From Actinomycetes bacterium (lineage in GTDB: Bacteria; Actinomycetota; Acidimicrobiia; Acidimicrobiales; Palsa-688): a stretch of 7,558 bases of DNA. The translations under genes and the position numbers were made by a program. This document shows, one piece after another, positions 1-5,301 of this stretch (position 1 is its first letter; each line of letters opens with the position of its first letter). The notes beneath the pieces were generated by a model. The model did no database searches and had not been told where the DNA came from. It saw only the letters and a program-made list of their open reading frames with translations. The stretch covers positions 1 to 7,558 of the forward strand of contig JAKAQB010000120.1 of the NCBI GenBank assembly GCA_021811865.1, read 5' to 3'.

Positions 1-144
1 GGGACGGTGTCCTTCGGGCCGGCGCGTGACGGCCGTGACGAAGTACCAGACCGCCCAGATGAGGACGCCCCAGAAGGCGACCATGGCGAGCGCGCCGAGT
101 AGCCATCCCCACCAGTGGACCCCGCCTCCCCAGTACCACATCAT
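1..144 (-). CDS. Small Trp-rich membrane protein, SHOCT-type N-terminus (partial, runs off window start)
   Basis: On the minus strand 48 codons are open from an ATG at 144 to the window edge, with no stop. The peptide begins MMWYWGGGVHWWGWLLGALA, continues as one hydrophobic membrane segment (about residues 13-36) and then turns basic (VTRRPEGHRP). This Trp-rich start followed by one helix is typical of short actinobacterial proteins that end in a SHOCT domain; that C-terminal part would lie outside the window, so the family name is an inference. The start at 144 is chosen because AGGAGG (plus-strand 153-158) sits 8 nt upstream; the ATG at 150 would be only 2 nt from it. The gene is divergent from the cupredoxin block, and the perfect CsoR-like box at 203-217 lies about 60 bases upstream of its start, overlapping a possible -10 TATTAA (RC of 199-204). 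A copper-related role is inferred from context only. Confidence 0.6.
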   Translation of the reverse strand, partial: MMWYWGGGVHWWGWLLGALAMVAFWGVLIWAVWYFVTAVTRRPEGHRP

Positions 145-192
145 CGACATCACCTCCTGCGACCCGGGTTCCTCGCGGGCCTGTCTCCATGC

Positions 193-247
193 TCGTCCTT
201 AATACCCCTGCGGGGTAGGTGCGTTGGTCCTTGCCGGGTAAGGACGA
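193..247. repeat. Inverted repeat surrounding CsoR box 1, with three GTCCTT motifs
   Basis: TCGTCCTTA (193-201) is perfectly inverted as TAAGGACGA (239-247), enclosing the CsoR box. A further GTCCTT at 227-232 also pairs with AAGGAC at 240-245 around a 7-nt loop. The hexamer therefore occurs twice direct (195-200, 227-232) and once inverted (240-245). This may be a second operator or alternative hairpins in a leader; no known factor is recognised. Confidence 0.5.
203..217. promoter_or_regulatory. Predicted CsoR operator 1
   Basis: TACCCCTGCGGGGTA is a perfect 6-3-6 inverted repeat. GC-rich palindromes flanked by TA, of the form TACCCC-N3-GGGGTA, are characteristic of copper-responsive CsoR binding sites. 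A csoR gene is present in the window. The box lies in the divergent region between the minus-strand membrane protein and the cupredoxin block, so it could control either or both. On the minus strand it overlaps a possible -10 TATTAA. Binding itself is inferred. Confidence 0.75.
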
Positions 248-254
248 ACGGCCC

Positions 255-269
255 TACCCCCCGGGCGTA
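255..269. promoter_or_regulatory. Degenerate second CsoR-like box
   Basis: TACCCCCCGGGCGTA has the same 15-bp length and 6-3-6 layout as the box at 203-217 with a single arm mismatch (GGCGTA for GGGGTA). It starts 52 bp downstream of the first box, close to five helical turns, and lies just upstream of the start of the rightward genes. It could be an auxiliary site, or a chance match in C-rich sequence. Confidence 0.4.
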
Positions 270-290
270 TCTGGCGCCGAGGATGGCCCC

Positions 291-524
291 ATGTTCTGGG
301 TAGTCGGCGTTGCCGTTGCCGCTGCGGTCGCCGCCCTTGGCGGCGGGCTGCTCGCCCGCTCCTGGATCGTCCGGCTCGGCGGCAGCGTTCCGGTCCGCTC
401 GCTTGGCGTCTGGCGGTCGCTTCGGGGCGGGGTCGCAGGCCGACCGAGGGCCGCGGTTGCCCTGGTGCCGGTTCGGAGCGTGCGTGGCCGCTGCGATCTT
501 CGGTGTGCCAAGGAGGTGTGGTGA
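291..524 (+). CDS. Possible small membrane peptide of unknown function
   Basis: An ATG at 291 opens a 77-codon frame ending at TGA 522-524, 2 nt before the cupredoxin ATG at 527, which would suit translational coupling. GAGGA (279-283) lies 7 nt upstream. The first residues (MFWVVGVAVAAAVAALGGG, then LLARSWIV) form a convincing single membrane helix; the remainder is Arg/Val-rich, with cysteines only near the end (RCDLRC). About four fifths of codons end in G or C, somewhat below the neighbouring genes. I do not recognise the family. The second half has little protein character and overlaps open frames on the other strand, so this may be a decayed gene or non-coding leader rather than a real product. 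Confidence 0.35.
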   Translation: MFWVVGVAVAAAVAALGGGLLARSWIVRLGGSVPVRSLGVWRSLRGGVAGRPRAAVALVPVRSVRGRCDLRCAKEVW

Positions 525-526
525 TC

Positions 527-1399
527 ATGACTGTCACTTCGGATCGCTCTGCGACGGACCAGCCGCCGAGGCGACCTCGTCGTCGCCGGGTGGTGGTCGC
601 GGTGGTTGCCGGTGTGCTGGCGGCGGCCGGGTTCGGGACGGGGCTTGCCTTGTCGCTCGGCGGCTCGCAGCCCCCGCCGGGGAGCTCCACCGCGGCTTCG
701 TACGACTACTACCAGTCGGTGATGGGTCGCTTTGGGTCGGGGTCGATGATGGGCGGCGGCTCCTATGGCTGGATGATGGGCCAGTCCGGCTACGCCTGGA
801 TGATGGGAGGTGCCGGCGCTCCCGAGTGGATGCGCGGCCAGGACCTGCCGGGGTTCATGATGGGCGGTGAGACCGATCCGGGGAAGGTCATGGGCGGGCT
901 CTTCGCCGACGCGCCGGGCCCGCGGGTGAGCCCGTCGAAGGCGACGCGCCTCGGCAGCGAGGTGCCCGCCGGTGCGACGGCTGACCGGGCGGCCAACCGG
1001 CTCACCTTCACCTCCCCGGACGTGCACCTCGTCGTGCTCGCCAGCCCCTCGATGCCGGCGGAGAACTTCCGCATCGCCGGCATGACCAACCCGACGGTCG
1101 TGGTGCCCAAGGGCGCCACGGTGTCGATCGAGCTCGTCAACGCGGACAGTGACATGGCTCACGGCCTGGTCGTCACCGCCTCGGGGGCGGCGTCGTCGCC
1201 GATGCCGATGATGGCCGCCCCGCCGGCGTTCCCCGGCGCGGCGCTGTGGTTCCTCGGCGAGTCCACCTCGGCCGGCATGCACACCGGCACGCTCACCTTC
1301 ACCGCCGGCGCCTCGGGCACCTACCAGTACCTCTGCCCGGTCCCGGGCCACGCCCAAGAGGGGATGGCGGGCACCTTCGTCGTCGCGAGCGCGAGCTGA
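527..1399 (+). CDS. Membrane-anchored cupredoxin (blue copper protein) with N-terminal Met-rich repeat
   Basis: Predicted 290-residue extracytoplasmic type I copper protein. A basic stretch (RRPRRRR, residues 15-21) precedes one hydrophobic helix (about 22-44), acting as signal anchor or signal peptide; no lipobox Cys is visible. Residues 59-124 form a Gly/Met segment in which single or double Met recurs every 8-10 residues (66, 74/75, 83/84, 92/93, 102, 111/112, 122), likely able to bind Cu(I) through thioethers. The cupredoxin fold occupies about 180-287. His212 (in DMAHGL) and the C-terminal Cys270, His275 and Met280 (CPVPGHAQEGM) give the four type I copper ligands. The C-x4-H-x4-M spacing matches rusticyanin/sulfocyanin-type proteins rather than plastocyanin. 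A Met-rich loop (MPMM, 226-229) lies between ligands. ATG 527 is chosen because AGGAGG (511-516) lies 10 nt upstream; in-frame GTGs at 518 and 521 are alternatives. Role inferred: copper scavenging or electron transfer outside the membrane, under CsoR-type control from the upstream box. Confidence 0.88.
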   Translation: MTVTSDRSATDQPPRRPRRRRVVVAVVAGVLAAAGFGTGLALSLGGSQPPPGSSTAASYDYYQSVMGRFGSGSMMGGGSYGWMMGQSGYAWMMGGAGAPEWMRGQDLPGFMMGGETDPGKVMGGLFADAPGPRVSPSKATRLGSEVPAGATADRAANRLTFTSPDVHLVVLASPSMPAENFRIAGMTNPTVVVPKGATVSIELVNADSDMAHGLVVTASGAASSPMPMMAAPPAFPGAALWFLGESTSAGMHTGTLTFTAGASGTYQYLCPVPGHAQEGMAGTFVVASAS

Positions 1400-1406
1400 C
1401 ACCGCG

Positions 1407-1603
1407 ATGGCGAGCGGACGAGGCAGGGCCAATGCGGCGCGTCCGACGCGCCGTTCGGCCGCCGCCGCCGGGAAGCCCCGGCCGGCTGCGGCGGGGCCGA
1501 CCCGCGCCGGCCCCGCCAAGGCGAGCGTCAACGGGAACGGATGGCGGCGCACGCCAGATGACGCCGCCGCGTCGGGCTGTGGGGCGGCGGCGCGGCGCTC
1601 GTC
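1407..1603 (+). pseudogene. Probable frameshifted N-terminal part of the DUF3105 gene
   Basis: An ATG at 1407, 7 nt after the cupredoxin stop, opens a frame encoding an Ala/Arg/Pro-rich cytoplasmic-type leader (MASGRGRANAARPTRR and on), as often precedes the membrane helix of DUF3105 proteins. This frame ends at 1619 without a membrane segment. The membrane helix is instead in another frame, which becomes open only after a TGA at 1559-1561 and begins RRRVGLWGGGAALVVGLAVT with no ATG or GTG before it until 1604. Joining the two frames with one extra base near 1557-1575 (a GCC/GCG-rich run) would give a normal-looking protein. Either the sequence lacks one base here or the gene is truly shifted. 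No good ribosome binding site is seen before 1407. Confidence 0.5.
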
Positions 1604-2260
1604 GTGGGGCTGGCCGTGACGCTCACCGTCGTCCTCACGGCCGCTTCCACCCCGAGCGGGTCGCACAGCGAGGTGCTGGCACCCCCGGTCGCCGCGGGAA
1701 CGCCCGACACCCAGCCCGCCGTGCTCGTCGTGGCCAATACCTCGGGGATCTCCGGGGTCGTCGCCTACGACACGACCGGCTGGCCGACTGACCGCGACGA
1801 CGGCCCCGCTGCCCAGGCGCTTCACCACGCCCACGTCGCCGGACCGGTCGCCTACTCGGTCACCCCGCCGGTGGGGGGCGACCACAGCCCGGTCTGGTTG
1901 GACTGCGGCGTCTACGACCAGCCGGTGCCCAACGAGCGCGCCGTGCACGACCTCGAGCACGGGGCGGTGTGGATCACCTACCGGCCCTCGCTGCCCGCCA
2001 CCGAGGTGCGCCAGCTCCAGAGCTTCGAGTCCCGCCAGTCGCCCGTCGGCGCGACCGGGTCCCGCTACGTCGACGTGAGCCCCTACCCGGGTCTCTCGTC
2101 GCCGATCGTGATCTCGTCGTGGGGCTTCCAGCTGCAGGTCAGCTCGCCCACCGACCCGAGGCTCCAGCGATTCGTCAACACCTTCCGGGCGAGCAGCACG
2201 TATGCCCCTGAGCCCGGCGGGGAGTGCACGGGAGGCCTCGGCACGCCCCTGCAGCGCTGA
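1604..2260 (+). CDS. DUF3105 family protein
   Basis: The frame encodes a DUF3105-type domain (PF11303), function unknown. Numbered from the GTG at 1604 it has 218 residues. The family core spans about 84-128: Y84, PPVGGDH (His94), W98, Cys101, then VYDQPVPNERAVHDLEHGAV with His115 and His119 and the ITYRP end. A preceding HHAH (74-77) adds further potential metal ligands. The C-terminal half (about 155-200) has the expected Ser/Pro-rich and aromatic pattern (SSPIVISSWGF). The coding frame upstream of 1604 holds the first half of a membrane helix, so GTG 1604 is only a formal start; the true N-terminus is probably at 1407 through a frameshift. The domain should face outside. Position 3' of the cupredoxin, and the conserved His/Cys set, suggest but do not prove a copper-related role. 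Confidence 0.82.
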   Translation: MGLAVTLTVVLTAASTPSGSHSEVLAPPVAAGTPDTQPAVLVVANTSGISGVVAYDTTGWPTDRDDGPAAQALHHAHVAGPVAYSVTPPVGGDHSPVWLDCGVYDQPVPNERAVHDLEHGAVWITYRPSLPATEVRQLQSFESRQSPVGATGSRYVDVSPYPGLSSPIVISSWGFQLQVSSPTDPRLQRFVNTFRASSTYAPEPGGECTGGLGTPLQR

Positions 2261-2282
2261 CGAGCTCGACGGGTCGGGAAGA

Positions 2283-2297
2283 TACCCACCATGGGTA
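2283..2297. promoter_or_regulatory. Predicted CsoR-like operator 3
   Basis: TACCCACCATGGGTA is a perfect 6-3-6 inverted repeat with the same 15-bp layout as the box at 203-217 (TACCC at one end, GGGTA at the other). It lies 23 bases after the DUF3105 stop codon and about 215 bases upstream of copZ. No obvious promoter overlaps it, so it may be a distal site for the copZ promoter. Confidence 0.55.
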
Positions 2298-2437
2298 GAG
2301 CCAGATCTCGGCAGGAAGAGCGGGCGGCGGTGGATCTACTTGCAGGCGGTCAGCGAGCCTCATGTCGCTGTCGAACTGGTGCTGTCCAGCGCTCAGGCCT
2401 GCGGCACCCGACCGGCGCAACCGGACTACGAACGGGG

Positions 2438-2462
2438 TCTTGACAACCCACCCGGGTCAAGA
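2438..2462. repeat. Perfect 7-bp dyad over the copZ -35 region
   Basis: TCTTGAC (2438-2444) is inverted as GTCAAGA (2456-2462) with 11 bases between. The left arm contains the start of TTGACA, a perfect -35 hexamer. A dyad of this size between promoter elements is a plausible binding site for a dimeric regulator other than CsoR; none is encoded in this window. Confidence 0.5.
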
Positions 2463-2484
2463 TAATACAGGGGTAGGGTATAAT
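2440..2484 (+). promoter_or_regulatory. copZ-copA-csoR-permease promoter region
   Basis: TTGACA at 2440-2445 is followed 15 bp later by GATAAT (2461-2466), and a consensus TATAAT sits at 2479-2484. The second hexamer is too far from TTGACA (33 bp) to be its partner and lacks an obvious -35 of its own (GTCAAG at 2456-2461 is the best at 17 bp). Either -10 would give a short leader carrying the AGGAG of copZ. The most AT-rich patch in the surrounding kilobases is here, which supports a promoter. Confidence 0.6.
2466..2480. promoter_or_regulatory. Degenerate CsoR box overlapping the copZ promoter
   Basis: TACAGGGGTAGGGTA keeps the 15-bp TAC...GGGTA ends of the other boxes, with two tandem GGGTA half-sites (2471-2475, 2476-2480), but its left arm is not CCC, so symmetry is limited to TAC/GTA. 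It overlaps both candidate -10 hexamers, the position expected for a repressor that blocks polymerase. Autoregulation of csoR through this site is inferred. Confidence 0.5.
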
Positions 2485-2512
2485 CGAAGCGAGATGAGGA
2501 GAGGAGCGTCCG

Positions 2513-2716
2513 ATGGCTGAGACGATTACCTACACCGTGGCGGGGATGACCTGCGACCACTGCACGCACGCCGTGTCGAGTGAGGTCGCCTCGGTGGCCG
2601 GCGTGGCCGGCGTCGAGGTGGACCTCGCGACCAAGCTCGTCACGGTGACCGGCGAGGGCCTCGACGACCAGCGGCTGCGTGCTGCGATCGAAGAGGCCGG
2701 CTACGAGGCGTCGTGA
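2513..2716 (+). CDS. copZ: Copper chaperone CopZ (HMA domain)
   Basis: A 67-residue protein consisting of a single heavy-metal-associated domain. The metal site is GMTCDHC (Cys14, Cys17), the MxCxxC motif that binds one Cu(I); His16 between the cysteines is a common variant in bacterial CopZ. The rest gives the expected beta-alpha-beta-beta-alpha-beta pattern, ending EEAGYEAS. Length is normal for CopZ. AGGAG (2502-2506) lies 6 nt before the ATG. It is the first gene of the operon and its stop overlaps the copA start (TGATG), so the two should be made together. Expected role: cytoplasmic Cu(I) carrier delivering to CopA and possibly to CsoR. Confidence 0.93.
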   Translation: MAETITYTVAGMTCDHCTHAVSSEVASVAGVAGVEVDLATKLVTVTGEGLDDQRLRAAIEEAGYEAS

Positions 2717-4929
2717 TGGCGGCGGCGACTGACACCGAGGCCCGATCGACCGAGGCAACGGCGACCGAGAGCCGCCAGCACGTCGAGCTGGCGATCACAG
2801 GCATGACGTGCGCCTCGTGCGCGGCGCGCATCGAGAAGCGCCTCAACAAGGTGGATGGCGTAACCGCCACGGTCAACTTCGCCAGCGAGCACGCGGCGGT
2901 CGCCTTCGACCCGACCCAGGTGGACCTCGACGACCTGATCGGGGCGGTGGAGTCGGCCGGCTACGGCGCCGCCCTTCCCGAGGCCGTGACCGACGAGGAC
3001 CCGGCCCGCCCCTACCGGCACCGCCTCGTCCTCGCCGTGGCGTTCAGCGTGCCCCTGGCGGTCTTCGCCTGGGTCACCGCTTCCCGGCCGCCCGGCTGGG
3101 AGTGGGTCTCCCTCGTGCTCGCCACCCCGGTCGTGGTCTACGCCGGGTGGCCGTTCCACAAGGCCGCGCTCGCGAACGCCCGGCACGGGGTGGCCACCAT
3201 GGACACCCTCATCTCGGTCGGCACCCTCGCCGCGTGGATCTGGTCGACGGTGGTGCTCGTGGCCGGCATCTCGACGAGCGTCTACTTCGACACCGCCGGG
3301 GCGATCACCGCCCTGATCCTGCTCGGCCGCTACCTCGAGGCCCGGGCCAAGCGCCGCTCGGGTGAGGCGATCCGCAAGCTCTTGGAGCTCGGCGCCAAGG
3401 AGGCCCGGGTGCTGCGCGACGGCACCGAGGTCCTCGTGCCGGTGGAGGGCCTGGTCGTGGGGGAGCGCTTCGTGGTACGCCCCGGAGAGAAGGTCGCCAC
3501 CGACGGCGTGGTGGAGTCGGGGACCTCGGCGATCGACCAGTCGATGCTGACCGGCGAGTCGGTGCCGGTCGAGGTCGGCCCCGGTGACGCCGTGGCCGGC
3601 GCCACCGTCAACACCTCGGGCCGCCTCGTCGTCGAGGCCACCCGGGTGGGCGCGTCCACCGCACTCGCCCAGATCGCCCGGCTGGTGGCCGACGCCCAGG
3701 CCGGCAAGGCACCGGTCCAGCGCCTCGCCGACCGGGTGTCGGCGGTGTTCGTGCCCATCGTCATTGCCATCTCGGCGCTGACCTTGGTGGGCTGGCTGCT
3801 GATCGGTGGCGCCGCGACGACGGCCGCCTTCACCGCCGCGGTGGCGGTCATCGTCATCGCCTGCCCCTGCGCCCTGGGACTGGCCACTCCGACCGCCCTC
3901 ATGGTCGGCACCGGGCGGGGCGCCCAGCTTGGCATCGTGATCAAGGGCCCCGAGGTCTTGGAGCAGACCCGCCAGGTCACCACGATCGTCTTGGACAAGA
4001 CCGGCACGCTCACCGAGGGCAAGATGGCCGTCTCCGCCGTCGTTCCCGCCGCAGGTGTCGACGAGGAGGAGCTGCTGCGCCTGGCGGCCGGGGCCGAAGA
4101 TGCCAGCGAGCACCCGATCGCGCGGGCCGTCGCCGCCTACGGGCGAGACCGGCTCGGCACGCTGCCCGAGGTCGAGTCGTTCTCGGCCCGGGCCGGTCTC
4201 GGGGTCGAGGCCGTGGTCGACGGCCACGCCGTGGTGGTCGGCCGACCGAGCCTGCTGGCCGACTGGGGGGTCCACCTCCCCGACGGGCTCACGGCCGAGG
4301 TGGCCCGCCTGGAGGCCGGGGGCTCGACGGTGGTCGCCGTCGCGGCCGACGGAGCAGCGAAGGGTCTTATCGCGGTTGCCGACCGGATCAAGGCGACGAG
4401 TCGCCAGGCCGTGGCCGAGCTGCGCGCCCTTGGGCTCACCCCGGTGCTGCTCACCGGGGACAACGAGCGGACCGCCCGGGCCGTCGCCGCCGAGGTGGGC
4501 ATCGACCGGGTCCTGGCGGGAGTCCTGCCCGAGGACAAGGCGGCCGAGGTCGCCCGCCTCCAGGAGGCCGGTGAGGTGGTGGCCATGGTCGGCGACGGGG
4601 TCAACGACGCCCCGGCCCTGGCGAAGGCGGACCTGGGCCTGTCGATCGGGACCGGCACCGACGTCGCCATCGAGGCCTCCGACATCACCCTCGTCGCCGG
4701 CGACCTCCGAGCCGCTGCCGACGCCATCCGCCTGTCTCGCCGCACGCTGTCGACGATCAAGGGCAACCTCGTGTGGGCCTTCGGCTACAACGTCGCCGCC
4801 ATCCCCCTGGCGGTCGCCGGGCTCGTCAACCCGATCGCCGCCGCCGCCGCGATGGCCTTCTCCAGCGTCTTCGTGGTCACCAACTCGCTGCGCCTGCGCC
4901 GCTTCCGCCCGACCGAGGAGTCCAGATGA
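2716..4929 (+). CDS. copA: Cu(I)-exporting P1B-type ATPase CopA
   Basis: A 737-residue ATP-driven Cu(I) efflux pump of the cytoplasmic membrane. One N-terminal HMA domain (about 24-90) carries GMTCASC (Cys32, Cys35). The actuator loop has TGES (279-282). The membrane metal site is CPC (Cys383, Cys385). The catalytic core has the phosphorylated Asp in DKTGT (Asp427), the nucleotide-binding HP pair (His466-Pro467), TGDN (580-583) and GDGVNDAP (from 626). Tyr691-Asn692 (GYNVAAIP) and Met713 with Ser716-Ser717 (MAFSS) in the last two helices are the P1B-1 determinants for Cu(I)/Ag(I), so the substrate assignment is firm. All key residues are present and length is usual. ATG 2716 is chosen over GTG 2713 because GAGG (2705-2708) is 7 nt away; it overlaps the copZ stop by one base. 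The 3' end overlaps csoR by four bases. Confidence 0.96.
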   Translation: MAAATDTEARSTEATATESRQHVELAITGMTCASCAARIEKRLNKVDGVTATVNFASEHAAVAFDPTQVDLDDLIGAVESAGYGAALPEAVTDEDPARPYRHRLVLAVAFSVPLAVFAWVTASRPPGWEWVSLVLATPVVVYAGWPFHKAALANARHGVATMDTLISVGTLAAWIWSTVVLVAGISTSVYFDTAGAITALILLGRYLEARAKRRSGEAIRKLLELGAKEARVLRDGTEVLVPVEGLVVGERFVVRPGEKVATDGVVESGTSAIDQSMLTGESVPVEVGPGDAVAGATVNTSGRLVVEATRVGASTALAQIARLVADAQAGKAPVQRLADRVSAVFVPIVIAISALTLVGWLLIGGAATTAAFTAAVAVIVIACPCALGLATPTALMVGTGRGAQLGIVIKGPEVLEQTRQVTTIVLDKTGTLTEGKMAVSAVVPAAGVDEEELLRLAAGAEDASEHPIARAVAAYGRDRLGTLPEVESFSARAGLGVEAVVDGHAVVVGRPSLLADWGVHLPDGLTAEVARLEAGGSTVVAVAADGAAKGLIAVADRIKATSRQAVAELRALGLTPVLLTGDNERTARAVAAEVGIDRVLAGVLPEDKAAEVARLQEAGEVVAMVGDGVNDAPALAKADLGLSIGTGTDVAIEASDITLVAGDLRAAADAIRLSRRTLSTIKGNLVWAFGYNVAAIPLAVAGLVNPIAAAAAMAFSSVFVVTNSLRLRRFRPTEESR

Positions 4930-5282
4930 CCGACACCGCCAGAGCCGAGGGCCCGCCGGCCGCAGCCGACGGGTTGGGCCAGCCCCAGCCCTATGGCTAC
5001 GTGGCCGCCAAGAACAAGGACGCGCTGATCAACCGGATGCGCCGCATCGAGGGCCAAGCACGGGGCATCGAGAAGATGATCACCGAGGACCGCTACTGCA
5101 TCGACATCCTCACCCAGATCGCCGCGGTGTCGACCGCCCTGGAGACGGTGGCCGGCATCCTGCTCGACGATCACGTCAACCACTGCGTCCGCCACGCCCT
5201 CACCTCGGGCGACGAGGCGGTTGCCGCCGAGAAGACCACCGAGCTGCTCGAAGCCGTCCACCGCTTCACCCGGACCCGATGA
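4926..5282 (+). CDS. csoR: Copper-sensing transcriptional repressor CsoR
   Basis: A 118-residue all-helical DUF156/CsoR-family protein. Its Cu(I) ligands are Cys58, His83 and Cys87; the intervals (25 and 4 residues) equal those of Cys36, His61 and Cys65 in Mycobacterium tuberculosis CsoR, and Tyr57 precedes the first Cys as it does there. This Cys-His-Cys set separates copper sensors from RcnR and FrmR relatives. The conserved helix [16 protein letters not shown] (37-52) is the DNA-contact region. An extra Ala/Pro-rich N-terminal tail of about 25 residues precedes the core. The ATG overlaps the copA stop (ATGA), with GAGGAG (4915-4920) 5 nt upstream. Apo-protein should bind the TACCC...GGGTA boxes and leave them on Cu(I) binding, giving autoregulation of the operon. 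A longer in-frame reading exists upstream but lies within copA and lacks a start signal. Confidence 0.95.
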   Translation: MTDTARAEGPPAAADGLGQPQPYGYVAAKNKDALINRMRRIEGQARGIEKMITEDRYCIDILTQIAAVSTALETVAGILLDDHVNHCVRHALTSGDEAVAAEKTTELLEAVHRFTRTR

Positions 5283-5301
5283 CCACCCACGGAGGGCCTT
5301 C

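Larger units (their letters stand above)
2261..2512 (+). other. Intergenic region before copZ
   Basis: This 252-base stretch has no convincing gene; short frames in it lack recognisable protein character. It holds a CsoR-like palindrome at 2283-2297 just after the DUF3105 stop, a 7-bp dyad at 2438-2462, TTGACA at 2440-2445, GATAAT at 2461-2466, TATAAT at 2479-2484, and a degenerate CsoR-like box at 2466-2480. I see no strong terminator for the cupredoxin/DUF3105 unit, so read-through into copZ is possible. Confidence 0.6.

Noticed and set aside
503..526. Earlier GTG starts (503, 518, 521) for the cupredoxin
   Set aside because: GTG 503 is upstream of the AGGAGG itself, and 518 and 521 are too close to it; ATG 527 has a workable 10-nt spacing.
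254..1960. 568-codon open frame on the minus strand
   Set aside because: It lies antisense to the cupredoxin and DUF3105 genes, is dominated by Arg/Gly/His/Ala typical of antisense reading of GC-rich genes, and shows no domain.
2440..2484. TTGACA and TATAAT as one promoter pair
   Set aside because: The spacing is 33 bp, about twice the workable distance; they must belong to different promoters or one is not used.
2701..4275. 524-codon open frame on the minus strand
   Set aside because: It is antisense to copA, which carries every P1B-ATPase motif; the peptide is Gly/Asp/His/Arg-rich with no domain.
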